From Gluconacetobacter sacchari (GTDB lineage Bacteria > Pseudomonadota > Alphaproteobacteria > Acetobacterales > Acetobacteraceae), in contig NZ_JABEQJ010000027.1 of NCBI RefSeq assembly GCF_014174255.1, positions 1-64,000 on the forward strand: 64,000 nucleotides of DNA, written 5' to 3'. The notes beneath the pieces are model-generated. The model ran no database searches. It saw only the letters and a program-made list of their open reading frames with translations, and was not told where the DNA came from. Position 1 is the stretch's first letter, and each line of letters opens with the position of its first letter. The position numbers were made by a program, and so were the translations under genes. Positions 25,154 to 36,583 of this stretch are shown piece by piece.

Positions 25154-28100
25154 TCAGGCCAGCCGCCGCAGGTCCAGCGTGCGCGGCTGTTCCAGGGACC
25201 GCCGCACGACCGGCGGCGCCATCTCCCCCACCGTATGGCCGAACGGGAAGAAGCGGATGCGGCGGCGCGCCTCCGCCTCGTTGGCGTTCACCGGCCGGGT
25301 TTCGTAATTGCGGCCGCCAGGGTGGGCGACGTGATAGGTCAGGCCGCCGATGCTGCGCCCGGTCCAGGTGTCGTAGACATCGAACACCAGCGGGGTCTGC
25401 ACGCCCACGGTGGGGTGCAGCGCGCTGGGCGGGTTCCAGGCCTTGAAGCGCACGCCGCCGACATATTCGCCCTGCCGCTCGGTGCGGGTCAGCGGCACGC
25501 CCACGCCGTTGCAGGCCAGGATATAGCGTTCGTCCACCCAGCCGGTCACGCGGGCCTGGACCCGCTCGGCGGAACTGTCGACATAGCGCATGGTGCCGCC
25601 GGCGGCGGGTTCCTCGGCCAGGGTGTGCCAGGGTTCCAGCGCGTGGCGCAGGTCCAGCGTCATGCCCAGCAGCGGCACGGACCCGATTTCGGGAAAACGG
25701 AACGCCATGTGCGGCGCGAACCAGTCGGCCTCCAGCGGCGCGCCCAGCGCGCGCAGTTCGGCGACGGCATCGGTGAAATCCTGCCCGACATAATGCGGCA
25801 GCATGAAATCGTCATGCAGCCGCGTGCCCCAGCGCACCAGCCGCCGCTCATAGGGCTGTGTCCAGAAGGCGGCGACGGCCGCGCGCATCAGCAGCATCTG
25901 GGCCGCCGCCATCCGGTGATGGGGCGGCATTTCGAAGGCGCGATATTCCACCAGCCCCAGCCGGCCGGTGGCGCTTTCCGGCGCATAGAGCTTGTCGATG
26001 CAGAATTCGGTGCGGTGCGTGTTGCCGGTGATGTCGGCCAGCAGGTTGCGGAACAGCCGGTCGGTCAGCCAGGGCGGGGTCGGCCGGTCGGGACGAACCT
26101 GGGAAAACGCGATTTCCAGTTCCGCCACGCTGTCGTCGCGGGCCTCGTCCACGCGGGGATGCTGCGAGGACGGGCCGATGAACAACCCGCTGAACAGATA
26201 GGACAGCGACGGATGATTGTGCCAGAACCCGACCAGCGATTTCAGCAGGTCCGGCCGGCGCAGGAACGGGCTGTCGGCGGCGCGGGCGGCGCCCATCACC
26301 ACATGGTTGCCGCCGCCGGTGCCGACATGGCGGCCGTCGAGCATGAATTTCTCGGCGATCAGCCCGACGGCGCGGGCTTCGTCATAAAGCTGCTCGCTGC
26401 GGCCGACATGCTCGTCCCAGCTCGCGGCGGGGTGGATATTGACCTCGATCACGCCGGGGTCGGGGGTGATCGAGAAATTCAGCAGCCGCGGGTCGCGCGG
26501 CGGCTGGTAGCCTTCCAGCACCACCTTGCGGCCGAAGGCGCGGGCCGTATCCTCGACCGCCGCGCACAGATCCAGCCAGTCCTCGGCCGCGTAGAGCGGC
26601 GGCATGAAGACATGCAGAATGCCGCCGCGCGCCTCCACCGCCAGCGCGGTGCGGACCAGCTCGGGCTCCTCGCGCCCGACCGCCACCAGCCGATCGGCGA
26701 TGGCGCGCTCCAGCCCGATGCGCCCGGCGCCGCCGCCCGGATAGGGCGGCAGGGCCGGCAGGTCCGACAGGGCGGGCAACTCGCCGGCCCCGTCCGCCCC
26801 GGGGGATACAGGCACGGGCATGGGCACGCGCCGGTCCGCCCAGCCGGGGTCGGTCCCCCCGGGCGAGGGGCCGGCGCGGCGCGCCAGCGCCGGATGGGGC
26901 GGCAGAGAGGGCAGGGGCGCGAACGGGTCGCGCTCCATGTCGTGGTCGATCGCCTCCTCGCTGGCCCATAGCAGGCTTTGCAGCGGCAGGCGGAAGCCCA
27001 CCGGCGCGTCGCCGGGCACCAGGAACATCAGGTCGCCGCGGAAGAACCACCGCCCCGACTGCCAGCGGCGCACCCCGTCGCGCACCACGGCGCGCAGTGG
27101 CAGCACGCTGCCGACCGGCACGTTCAGCCCATGGCCATAGACGCGGGCCAGCCGCTCGCGCTCCAGCGGGTCGCGCAGCTTGGCGTCCTCGACGATCACG
27201 TTGGCCGGCAGCCGATGCTCGCGCCACAGATAGTAATGGATGTCCTCATAGGCCGGGTTGACCAGGGCGGGGTCGACCCGCAACCGCTCGGCCAGCGCGC
27301 GGCAGAAGGCGGCGGCGTCCTGCTCGGTCGCGTCGTCGCTGTCATCGTCCGAGGCCAGCAGCGATGGGTCGGTCCAGACCGGCACGCCGTCGTGCCGCCA
27401 GTGGCACAGCAGCGCCCAGCGCGGCAACTGCTCGCCGGGATAATGCTTGCCCAGCACATGCTGGATCGCCGCCCCTTTCGACCAGAGCGGCGCCAGCCGC
27501 CGCAGCAGCCGCCCGGCATAGGCGCGCTTGGTCGGGCCCAGCGCGTCGATATTCCATTCCGCCGCGTCCATGTCGTCGGCGGCGATGAAGGTCGGCTCCC
27601 CGCCCATGGTCAGGCCGACCGCGCCGTCCTCCAGCACCGTATCGACCGCGCGGCCGGCGTCGAGGATCGCCCGCCATTGCGCGTCGGTATAGGGGCGGGT
27701 GGTGCGCGGCGTCTCCAGCACCCGCGTCACCGCCATCGTGAAGTCGAATTCGGTCTCGCACGTGCCGACCAGGCCGGAAATCGGCGCGGCGGAGGCGGGT
27801 TCGGGCGTGGCGGCCAGGGGGATGTGCCCCTCGCCGGTCAACAGGCCGGAGGTCGCGTCCAGCCCCACCCATCCGGCGCCGGGCAGGTACACCTCGGCCC
27901 AGGCATGCAGGTCGGTGAAATCCTCGGCCGGCCCCTCGGGCCCGGTCAGCGGCTTCTGGTCCGCCACGAGCTGGATCAGATAGCCCGAGACGAAACGCGC
28001 GGCGAAGCCCAGGTTGCGCAGCACCTGCACCAGCAGCCAGGCGCTGTCGCGGCACGAGCCCGTGCCCCGTACCAGCGTTTCCTCGGGCGTCCACACGCCG

Positions 28101-28591
28101 GGCTCCATCCGCACCACATAGGCGATGCGCCGCTGGACCTGCTGGTTGAGCGCCACCAGCATGTCCACCGTGCGCCGGCTGGTCCGGTCGATGCCCGCCA
28201 GCAGCGCGGCCAGCAGCGGCCCCGGTTCCTCGCAGGCGCGATAGGGCGCCAGCTCGCCGGCCAGCACGGGGTCATAGGCGAAGGGCCAGAGTTCGGCCTC
28301 GGGCTCGAGGAAGAAATCGAACGGGTTGATCGTGGCCATGTCGGCCACCAGGTCCACCGTGACCTCGAAACGGGTCACGCGTTCGGGAAAGACCACCCGC
28401 GCCTGGTAATTGCCCGACGGGTCCTGCATCCAGTTGATGAAATGGGGCTTGGGCTCGATCCGCAGCGCGTAGGACACGATCGGCGTGCGGGCATGGGGGG
28501 CCGGGCGAAGCCGGATGGTCTGCGGACCGAGCGAGACCGGACGATCATAGCGATAGCCGGTACGATGCGTCAGTGCGACGTGCAGGGTCAT
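25154..28591 (-). CDS. Transglutaminase / DUF2126 giant protein of amide-ligase locus B
   Basis: 1,145 residues. Residues 1-290: Bact_transglu_N domain (HVALTHRTGYRYDRPVSLGP) and a transglutaminase core with a complete triad, Cys180 (GTGSCRDSAW), His229 (DLHAWAEVYL), Asp245 (GLDATSG). From about 330 to the end: DUF2126, a large domain found almost only in this context and related by prediction to glutamine-synthetase-like amidoligases (TMGGEPTFI, VEVNIHPAASW, GGGNHVVMG, with many conserved His/Glu). Thus it may both make and break amide bonds. It diverges from the ATP-grasp gene across 253 bases. The start at ATG 28591 matches the family; the open frame continues further upstream. Confidence 0.88.
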   Translation of the reverse strand: MTLHVALTHRTGYRYDRPVSLGPQTIRLRPAPHARTPIVSYALRIEPKPHFINWMQDPSGNYQARVVFPERVTRFEVTVDLVADMATINPFDFFLEPEAELWPFAYDPVLAGELAPYRACEEPGPLLAALLAGIDRTSRRTVDMLVALNQQVQRRIAYVVRMEPGVWTPEETLVRGTGSCRDSAWLLVQVLRNLGFAARFVSGYLIQLVADQKPLTGPEGPAEDFTDLHAWAEVYLPGAGWVGLDATSGLLTGEGHIPLAATPEPASAAPISGLVGTCETEFDFTMAVTRVLETPRTTRPYTDAQWRAILDAGRAVDTVLEDGAVGLTMGGEPTFIAADDMDAAEWNIDALGPTKRAYAGRLLRRLAPLWSKGAAIQHVLGKHYPGEQLPRWALLCHWRHDGVPVWTDPSLLASDDDSDDATEQDAAAFCRALAERLRVDPALVNPAYEDIHYYLWREHRLPANVIVEDAKLRDPLERERLARVYGHGLNVPVGSVLPLRAVVRDGVRRWQSGRWFFRGDLMFLVPGDAPVGFRLPLQSLLWASEEAIDHDMERDPFAPLPSLPPHPALARRAGPSPGGTDPGWADRRVPMPVPVSPGADGAGELPALSDLPALPPYPGGGAGRIGLERAIADRLVAVGREEPELVRTALAVEARGGILHVFMPPLYAAEDWLDLCAAVEDTARAFGRKVVLEGYQPPRDPRLLNFSITPDPGVIEVNIHPAASWDEHVGRSEQLYDEARAVGLIAEKFMLDGRHVGTGGGNHVVMGAARAADSPFLRRPDLLKSLVGFWHNHPSLSYLFSGLFIGPSSQHPRVDEARDDSVAELEIAFSQVRPDRPTPPWLTDRLFRNLLADITGNTHRTEFCIDKLYAPESATGRLGLVEYRAFEMPPHHRMAAAQMLLMRAAVAAFWTQPYERRLVRWGTRLHDDFMLPHYVGQDFTDAVAELRALGAPLEADWFAPHMAFRFPEIGSVPLLGMTLDLRHALEPWHTLAEEPAAGGTMRYVDSSAERVQARVTGWVDERYILACNGVGVPLTRTERQGEYVGGVRFKAWNPPSALHPTVGVQTPLVFDVYDTWTGRSIGGLTYHVAHPGGRNYETRPVNANEAEARRRIRFFPFGHTVGEMAPPVVRRSLEQPRTLDLRRLA

Positions 28592-28844
28592 GCGTCGACC
28601 TTCAGCCAGAGTGATATTCCGTGCCGGCAACGGTAGCCCAGCATGGTCCGCCGCGAACAGGGGGGGCACGCGGAATTTCACGCCGCCCCGCCCCCGAATA
28701 ATCGCAATGCGGCGATGATGCCGATTGGCCCTTGGCGACGGCGCGAATTCTTGCTTGGCTGTAACGGAAACACGGACCAGCAGGTGGGGTGGACATGAAT
28801 CCTTCGCGCCTGATCTCCCGTCCGGCACGGGAGGACACGGGACA

Positions 28845-30349
<1,505 letters not shown>

Positions 30350-30353
<4 letters not shown>

Positions 30354-31402
30354 ACCCTGTCATGGCCGATCTTCCGCCGGGCGGCATCGGCATGCCCAAC
30401 CTGCTGTCGCGCTACGCCGAATGTACCATCTGGCTGGCGCGCTACATGGAGCGGATCGAGAACCTGGCCCGCCTGGTCGACGTCACCGAGACGTTCGTGC
30501 GCGCCCGCAGCACCACCAGCGGCTGGATGTCGATCGTGCAGATCAACGCCGACGACGAACGATTCATCGAGCGGCACGGCACCGCGTCCGAGGAAAACGT
30601 CGTCGGCTTCTACGTCATCGACCGCGAGAACCCGAATTCCATCGTCTCGATCGCGCATGCGGCGCGCGAGAACGCGCGCGCGCTCCGCCCGCTGATCTCG
30701 ACCGAGATGTGGATGCATCTCAACATGTTCACCAACGCGGTCAGCGCGCTGGGCCCGGCCGATATCCGCGCGTCCAACCTGTCCGCCCTGTGCGCGCGGC
30801 TGAAGCAGGATTGCCAGACCCATCACGGCATCACCGAGGGCACGTTCTATCGCGACCAGGCATGGCTGTTCTACCTGATCGGCCGCAGCCTGGAACGCGC
30901 GGACCAGATCACCCGGCTGATCGACATCAAATATCACACGCTGCTGCCCAGCGTCGCCGGGGTGGGGTCGGAGGTCGATATCGGCCAGTGGGCGGCGGTG
31001 CTGCGCTCCGCCGCCGCCTATCACGCCTTCCGCCGCACGGTGGCGGGGGACATGACGCCGTCCCATGTCGTCGGCTTCCTGCTGAAGAATGACGGCTTCC
31101 CCCGGTCGCTGTCCACCAGCCTGAGCCAGTTGTACTGGGCGGTGGGCCACCTGCGCACCGATTACGGGCTCAAGAACGGCTACGCCGCCGCCGAGCGGGT
31201 CGAGGAACTGCGCGCCACCCTGGCCGAGCAGACGGTCAAGGACATCATCCTGCGCGGCCTGCACGAATTCCTCGACTGGGTGCAGCGCGAGCTGCATCTG
31301 GTCCACGAGGACATCGCCCGCGCCTTCTGGCCGGCCGCCATGCCGGCCCCTCCGCATCGCGCGCCCGACGCGGGTACCAGCCAGGACCAGTCCCAGTCAT
31401 GA
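30350..31402 (+). CDS. Alpha-E domain protein of locus B
   Basis: 350 residues, almost wholly helical: LLSRYAECTIWLARYMERIE at the start, IGRSLERADQITRLIDIKYH in the middle and LRGLHEFLDWVQRELHLVHE near the end. Alpha-E proteins always travel with CP ATP-grasp ligases and are assumed to bind the ligase or its product. The function is unknown. It is translationally coupled on both sides by 4-base overlaps (ATGA at 30350 and at 31399). Confidence 0.9.
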
Positions 31403-32871
31403 CACCGCCATCCGATCCCGCCAGCCCGCCCCACGCGACCGCGTTCTACATCGACGGCGCCTGGGTTGCGCCGCTGGCCGGGCCCCCGGCGCCGCGCCTG
31501 CTCGACGTCATCGATCCCGCCACCGAAATGCCCTGCGCCGCCATCGCGCTGGGCAGCGCGGGCGATGTCGACCGGGCGGTGGCGGCGGCGCGGCGGGCCT
31601 TCGCCACCTGGTCGGTCTCGACCCGCGCCGAACGGCTGGACCTGTTCGCGCGGATCCTGGCGGTCTATCGCCGGCGCATGGACGACATGGCCGCCGCGAT
31701 CTCGCGGGAAATGGGCGCCCCCCTGCCCATGGCGCGCGACGCGCAGGCCTGGGCCGGCATGGCGCACCTGGAGCAGACGGCCCTGGCGCTGCGCGACTTC
31801 CCCTTCGACCGCCCGGTCGACGGCATGCTCATCACGCGTGAGCCGGTGGGCGTGGTCGGGCTGATCACGCCGTGGAACTGGCCGATGAACCAGATCGCCT
31901 GCAAGGTCGGCCCGGCGCTGGCCGCCGGCTGTACCATGGTGCTGAAACCCAGCGAGATCGCGCCGCTCAGCGCCCTGCTGTTCGCCGAGATCCTGCACGA
32001 GGCCGGGGTGCCTCCCGGCGTGTTCAACCTGGTCAATGGCGACGGCCCGACGGTGGGCGAGGCCATCGCCCGCCACCCGGATATCGAGATGGTGTCCTTC
32101 ACCGGCTCGACCCGCGCCGGCACCATCGTCGCCCGGCTGGCGGCCGATACCGTCAAGCGCGTGCATCAGGAACTGGGCGGCAAGTCGCCCAACATCATCC
32201 TGCCCGACGCCGATTTCGCCGATGCGGTGCGGCGCGGCGTGGCCGGCTGCTTCGGCAATTCGGGCCAGTCCTGCGACGCGCCGACCCGCCTGCTGGTACC
32301 GCGCGGGCGAATGGACGAGGCCATGGCCCTCGCGGCGCGGGCCACGGCGGATTTCGTGGTCGGCCCGCCCGACGGCGCGGACACGCGGCTGGGCCCGGTG
32401 GTCAGCCAGACGCAGTTCGACAGGATCCAGCGCCTGATCCGCATCGGCATCGACGAGGGCGCGACCCTGGCCGCCGGCGGGCCGGGTCGGCCGGACGGCC
32501 TGCCGGTCGGCTATTACGTGCGCCCCACCGTGTTCGGCCACGTCACCCCCGACATGACCATCGCGCGTGAGGAAATCTTCGGCCCCGTGCTGTCGATCAT
32601 CGCCTATGACGATGTGGAGCAGGCGATCGCGATCGCCAACGACACGCCATACGGGCTGGCGGCCTATGTCCAGGGCCGCGACCTGGCCCAGGCCCGCGCG
32701 GTGGCGCGGCGCCTGCGGGCGGGCAACGTGAACGTCAACGGCGCGCCCTGGACCGTGGCCGCCCCCTTCGGCGGCTACAAGCAGTCGGGCAACGGGCGCG
32801 AATGCGGCGAATATGGCCTGTCCGACTTCCTGGAGATCAAGGCCATCCTGGGGTACGGAACCGACGCGTGA
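31399..32871 (+). CDS. NAD(P)-dependent aldehyde dehydrogenase in the ligase operon
   Basis: 490 residues, full length. Motifs: ITPWNWP (Asn160), FTGSTRAG (cofactor turn), HQELGGKSPNII (Glu258 base), GNSGQSCDAPTR (nucleophile Cys292), EEIFGPVLSI and YGLAAYVQG. It oxidises an aldehyde to a carboxylate. The start overlaps the alpha-E stop and the stop overlaps the flavoprotein start, so it is made with the amide-ligase genes. With an amine-oxidase-like flavoprotein next door, the aldehyde is likely the oxidase product, as with PuuB/PuuC. The closest subfamily cannot be fixed by eye. Confidence 0.93.
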   Translation: MTPPSDPASPPHATAFYIDGAWVAPLAGPPAPRLLDVIDPATEMPCAAIALGSAGDVDRAVAAARRAFATWSVSTRAERLDLFARILAVYRRRMDDMAAAISREMGAPLPMARDAQAWAGMAHLEQTALALRDFPFDRPVDGMLITREPVGVVGLITPWNWPMNQIACKVGPALAAGCTMVLKPSEIAPLSALLFAEILHEAGVPPGVFNLVNGDGPTVGEAIARHPDIEMVSFTGSTRAGTIVARLAADTVKRVHQELGGKSPNIILPDADFADAVRRGVAGCFGNSGQSCDAPTRLLVPRGRMDEAMALAARATADFVVGPPDGADTRLGPVVSQTQFDRIQRLIRIGIDEGATLAAGGPGRPDGLPVGYYVRPTVFGHVTPDMTIAREEIFGPVLSIIAYDDVEQAIAIANDTPYGLAAYVQGRDLAQARAVARRLRAGNVNVNGAPWTVAAPFGGYKQSGNGRECGEYGLSDFLEIKAILGYGTDA

Positions 32872-34175
32872 GCGCGCGGGCGCTGCCGGCCAGCCTGTAT
32901 GCCGACACCGCCCGGCCGGCGGTGCCCACGCCGGAACTGCGGGGCGAGACCCGGGTCGGCACCGTTCTGATCGGCGGCGGCTTCACCGCCCTGTCGGCGG
33001 CGCTGCACCTGGCCGAAGCCGGCCACGCCGTCGCGGTGCTGGAGGCCGCCGAGCCGGGCTGGGGGGCCTCGGGCCGCAATGGCGGGCAGGTCAATCCGGG
33101 CCTGAAGGCGCTGCCCTCCGAGGTCGCGCGCCATTTCGGCCCCGAACGCGGCGCGCGGCTGGCCGCGGCGGCCTGGAACGCGCCAGACCTGGTGTTCGAC
33201 CTCATCGCCCGCCACGGCATCGACTGCGCCGCCGCGCGCGGCGGCACGCTGCGGGCCGCCACCGCCGCTTCCCAGCTCCCAGCCCTGCGCCGACTGGCCG
33301 AGGAATGCGCCGCGCGCGGCGGCGACGTCGCGTGGCTGGACGCGGCGCAGATCGCGGCGCGCACCGGCACGTCCCGCTATCGCGCCGCCCTGCTGGACCG
33401 GCGGGGCGGACAGGTGAATCCGCTGGCCCTGGCGCGCGGCCTGGCCCGGGCCGCCATCGCCCACGGCGCCGCGATCCATGGCGGCAGCCGCGCCCTGTCG
33501 GTCCGCCGCGCGGGCGCGGGCTGGCGGGTGGGCACGCAACGGGGCGCGGTGCTGGCCGACCGCGTGGTCTTCGCCACCAACGGCTATGCCGACCGGCTGT
33601 GGGACCGGCTGCGCCGGACCGTGGTGCCGGTCAGCAGCGCCATCATCGCCACCGCCCCCCTCCCGGCCGAGGCCCGCGCCCGCATCCTGGCCGGCCGCGA
33701 GGTGCTGTACGAACTGGGCGCGATCACGACCTATTACCGGATCGACGATGCCGGCCGGCTGCTGATCGGCGGCCGCTCCTCGCTGGGCGACCGCGCCGGG
33801 CCGCACGCCTTTCCCGGCCTGCGCCGGCAGGCGCTCGCCCTGTGGCCCTTCCTGCGCGGCGTGGCCTGGACCCACGGCTGGAACGGCCACGTGGCGGTCA
33901 CGCCCGACCACTACCCCCACTGGCACGAGCCGATGCCCGGCATCATCGCCTGCCTGGGCTATAATGGGCGCGGCGTCGCCATGGCGACGCTGCTGGGCCG
34001 CGAGGTCGCGCGCCGCGCCCTGGGCGCGGGGACCGAGGACATCCTGCTGCCGCCCGGCCCGATCCGCCCGATCCCCTGCCACGCCGCATGGCCGCTGGGC
34101 GTCACGGCCGGCATCCTGCACGGCCGGCTGGCCGACGCGCTGGCGCGGCGATGGCCGCCCGGCCCCGGCGCGTGA
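32868..34175 (+). CDS. FAD-dependent amine oxidoreductase (DadA/PuuB-like)
   Basis: 435 residues, DAO fold: GTVLIGGGFTALSAALHLAE (FAD-binding GxGxxG), VLEAAEPGWGASGRNGGQVN with the SGRNGGQ signature of gamma-glutamylputrescine oxidase and glycine/sarcosine oxidase relatives, FATNGYAD, and the C-terminal CLGYNGRGVAMATLLGREVA typical of PuuB/OrdL. It would oxidise a primary or secondary amine to an imine/aldehyde. The GTG start (32868) overlaps the aldehyde dehydrogenase stop by 4 bases. Together the two enzymes match the oxidation steps of polyamine degradation after N-acylation. Confidence 0.9.
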   Translation: MSARALPASLYADTARPAVPTPELRGETRVGTVLIGGGFTALSAALHLAEAGHAVAVLEAAEPGWGASGRNGGQVNPGLKALPSEVARHFGPERGARLAAAAWNAPDLVFDLIARHGIDCAAARGGTLRAATAASQLPALRRLAEECAARGGDVAWLDAAQIAARTGTSRYRAALLDRRGGQVNPLALARGLARAAIAHGAAIHGGSRALSVRRAGAGWRVGTQRGAVLADRVVFATNGYADRLWDRLRRTVVPVSSAIIATAPLPAEARARILAGREVLYELGAITTYYRIDDAGRLLIGGRSSLGDRAGPHAFPGLRRQALALWPFLRGVAWTHGWNGHVAVTPDHYPHWHEPMPGIIACLGYNGRGVAMATLLGREVARRALGAGTEDILLPPGPIRPIPCHAAWPLGVTAGILHGRLADALARRWPPGPGA

Positions 34176-34193
34176 CCCGGCGGCATTTATACA

Positions 34194-34236
34194 GCCTATC
34201 TGTTCATGCAGGCTTTACAGTCTGGCTGCCTATCTG
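34194..34236. promoter_or_regulatory. Direct repeat upstream of marR-like gene
   Basis: GCCTATCTG occurs at 34194-34202 and again at 34228-34236, 34 bases apart (about three helical turns), with AGGCTTTACAGTCTGGC between. The second copy ends 15 bases before the MarR start, a position suited to autoregulation. Short, so chance is not excluded. Confidence 0.35.
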
Positions 34237-34251
34237 CTAGAAAGATCACGC

Positions 34252-34695
34252 ATGAACACCGCATCCGCTTCCCCGCATGCCCTGGTCCTGGCGCAGGATG
34301 TCCGCGCCCTGCTCGGCCAATTGCGGCGCCGCCTGCGCGAGCAGGGCACGGTAGGGGACCTGACGCCGTCGCAGGCCTCCGTTCTGCTGCGTCTCGAACG
34401 GGACGGGCCGGCGACGGCCTCCGCCCTCGCCCGGGCAGAGGGCATGCGGCCGCAATCCATGGCCAGCATCGTCGCGGCGCTGGACGCCGCCGGCCTCATC
34501 GGCGGCGCGCCCGATCCCGCCGACGGCCGCCAGACGCTGCTCTCGCTGACGGAGGATTGCCGCGCGCTGGTCGCGCAAGGCCGCGCCGCCCGGCAGGACT
34601 GGCTGGCCCGCGCGATCGACCGTCACCTCTCCCGGCAGGAGCAGGCGGCGCTGGAGGCGGCGCTCGGCCTGCTCCGCCGCCTCGTCGAGGCCTGA
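34252..34695 (+). CDS. MarR-family transcriptional regulator
   Basis: 147 residues with the MarR winged helix: LTPSQASVLLRLERDGPATA, SALARAEGMRPQSMASIVAAL (recognition helix), DPADGRQTLLSLTEDCRALV (wing), and a C-terminal dimer helix. MarR proteins repress exporters and are released by small aromatic or other ligands. The MFS exporter on the same strand 147 bases downstream is the likely target. The frame is open far upstream, but ATG 34252 fits the family and leaves room for the repeats before it. Confidence 0.9.
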   Translation: MNTASASPHALVLAQDVRALLGQLRRRLREQGTVGDLTPSQASVLLRLERDGPATASALARAEGMRPQSMASIVAALDAAGLIGGAPDPADGRQTLLSLTEDCRALVAQGRAARQDWLARAIDRHLSRQEQAALEAALGLLRRLVEA

Positions 34696-34842
34696 CGCCC
34701 GCCGACATCCGCTTCATGGCAAGGACCGTTCGTTCATGGTGCCCACCCCCTCGGATCCACAGACAGCGCTGCCCGTCCCGGTCTCGCGGATGCTGGCGCG
34801 GCGTGCCGGCCGCGCCGGTGGCGGCAACGCGCCAGGGCGTCC

Positions 34843-36081
34843 ATGAGCCTTCCGGTCGCCGGAACGTTCCGGTCCCTGCGCAGCTTCAATTACCGGGTCT
34901 GGATCGGGGGCACCTTCATCTCCAATATCGGCACCTGGATGCAGCGCACCGCGCAGGACTGGCTGGTGCTCACCCAGTTGACCCGTCACGACGCGTCCGC
35001 CGTCGGGCTGGTCATGGCGCTGCAATTCGGGCCGCAATTGCTGCTGCTGCCATGGACCGGCTTCGCGGCCGACCATTACAACCAGCGCCGGCTCCTCATC
35101 GCCACCCAGGCGGCGATGGGCGCGCTTGCCCTGGCGCTGGGGGTCCTCACCATCTGCGGGGTCGTCCGGCTATGGCATGTCTATGTCTTCGCCTTCCTGT
35201 TCGGCAGCGCGGCGGCCTTCGACGCCCCGGTGCGCCAGACCTTCGTCGCCGAACTGGTCGGCGACGCGGACCTGCATAACGCGGTCGCCCTCAATTCCAC
35301 CTCGTTCAACGCGGCGCGGATGATCGGACCGGCCGTCGCGGGCCTGGTCATCGCGGCGATCGGCACCGGATGGGCCTTCCTGATGAACGGGCTTTCGTTC
35401 GCGGCGGTGCTGGCCTCGCTGGCCTGCCTGCGGAAGGCGGATTTGCGCCCGGCCGCCCGGGCGCGTCGCGGCAGGGGCGGATTCGTCGAAGGCATCCGAT
35501 ATGTCGCGAAGCGGCCGGACCTGAAGGCGATCCTGGCCATGCTGTTCCTGGTCGGAACCTTCGGGCTCAATTTTCCGATCTTCATCTCGACCATGGCGGT
35601 CGGCGTCTTCCATGGCGACGCCCGCCTCTACGGCCTGTTGTCCTCGGCCATGGCGATCGGCACCGTGGCGGGGGCCCTGCTCGGCGCCCGGCGCGAGCGG
35701 CCGCGCTTCGCGCTCCTGCTCAGCGGCACGGCCGTTTTCGGTGTCGGCTGCACGCTGGCGGCACTTGCGCCGAACGACTGGTTTTTCGCCGCCACCCTCG
35801 TCATCCTCGGCATCGCGACCCTGACCGTCACCAACACGACGAACAGCCTGATGCAGCTTTCGACCGCGCCCGCCATGCGCGGGCGGGTAATGGCGCTGCG
35901 GGTCGGCGTCGCCCTGGGCTGCACGCCGATCGGCGCGCCGATCGTCGGCTGGGTGGCCAATCACTGGGGGCCGCGCTGGGCGCTTGGCGTGGGCGCGCTC
36001 TCGGGCTTCGCCGCCGCCCTCGTCGCCGTGCGCAGCATCGCGCGCGACCGGCACCATCCTCCCGCGCGCGCCGAACCGTAA
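34843..36081 (+). CDS. MFS exporter (EntS/MFS_3 type)
   Basis: 412 residues, about 12 hydrophobic helices. It opens FRSLRSFNYRVWIGGTFISN, followed by IGTWMQRTAQDWLVL, the MFS_3 signature; the loop GFAADHYNQRR is motif A between helices 2 and 3. Relatives export siderophores or drugs using the proton gradient. It follows the MarR gene on the same strand and is probably controlled by it. No siderophore synthesis gene is nearby, so a drug/metabolite exporter is the safer reading. Confidence 0.87.
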   Translation: MSLPVAGTFRSLRSFNYRVWIGGTFISNIGTWMQRTAQDWLVLTQLTRHDASAVGLVMALQFGPQLLLLPWTGFAADHYNQRRLLIATQAAMGALALALGVLTICGVVRLWHVYVFAFLFGSAAAFDAPVRQTFVAELVGDADLHNAVALNSTSFNAARMIGPAVAGLVIAAIGTGWAFLMNGLSFAAVLASLACLRKADLRPAARARRGRGGFVEGIRYVAKRPDLKAILAMLFLVGTFGLNFPIFISTMAVGVFHGDARLYGLLSSAMAIGTVAGALLGARRERPRFALLLSGTAVFGVGCTLAALAPNDWFFAATLVILGIATLTVTNTTNSLMQLSTAPAMRGRVMALRVGVALGCTPIGAPIVGWVANHWGPRWALGVGALSGFAAALVAVRSIARDRHHPPARAEP

Positions 36082-36273
36082 ATCCGGCAGGCCGATCCGA
36101 CAAAGGTCGGTTAATCAAGGCGGGGAAGGGGGCAACGCCATGGTTGCCTGCATCAAAAGAGGGGATCGTCGCCGCGCATGGCCATGGTCGCGTGCGCGGC
36201 GGCGGCCTCGACATCCAGCCCTCCGAAGAGGGCTGGATTCACAGAAGAAACAATCTGGAAGAAAAAACCGGTC

Positions 36274-36468
36274 CTAGCCGCGCGCGGGCGGAACAGGCGG
36301 CGGCGGCGGCGGAGGAGGCGGCGGGGGCGCTTCGACCGGCGCGGGCGGCGGCGGCGGCGGCTTGTCGTCGGCGCAGGCGGCCAGCAGCACCATCGGCAGC
36401 GCCACGGCAACCAAGGCCGCGGAGCGCAGGAACTTATAACGGAACAATGTTTCAGAAACCGTAAACAT
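36274..36468 (-). CDS. Proline-rich mini-lipoprotein
   Basis: 64 residues. Signal RSAALVAVALPMVLLAAC with lipobox LAAC; the mature part is ADDKPPPPPPAPVEAPP followed by a run of prolines and PVPPARG. After processing only about 32 residues remain, over half of them proline, giving a stiff rod on a lipid anchor. No domain. A spacer or cell-wall-contacting role is possible. It is divergent from the L,D-transpeptidase gene (115-base gap), so both may share control. The low-complexity coding is GC-rich on one strand, so an artefact is possible, but the clean signal and lipobox argue for a gene. Confidence 0.6.
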   Translation of the reverse strand: MFTVSETLFRYKFLRSAALVAVALPMVLLAACADDKPPPPPPAPVEAPPPPPPPPPPPVPPARG

Positions 36469-36522
36469 CTGTTACCCCTCTGACTAGATTTTCAGTCGAG
36501 ACAATGTAGTTAAGAGCACCTC

Positions 36523-36537
36523 TTGACAAAAAGTCAA
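36523..36537. promoter_or_regulatory. Symmetric TTGAC-N5-GTCAA in the divergent gap
   Basis: TTGAC-AAAAA-GTCAA offers a -35-like TTGACA to the right (L,D-transpeptidase) and TTGACT to the left (mini-lipoprotein). I found no well-spaced -10 for either, so this could be an operator instead. Confidence 0.3.
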
Positions 36538-36583
36538 ACTACTATTTGCGTGAGCCGCAAAAGAGTTGAGGAGGCATCGGTTC

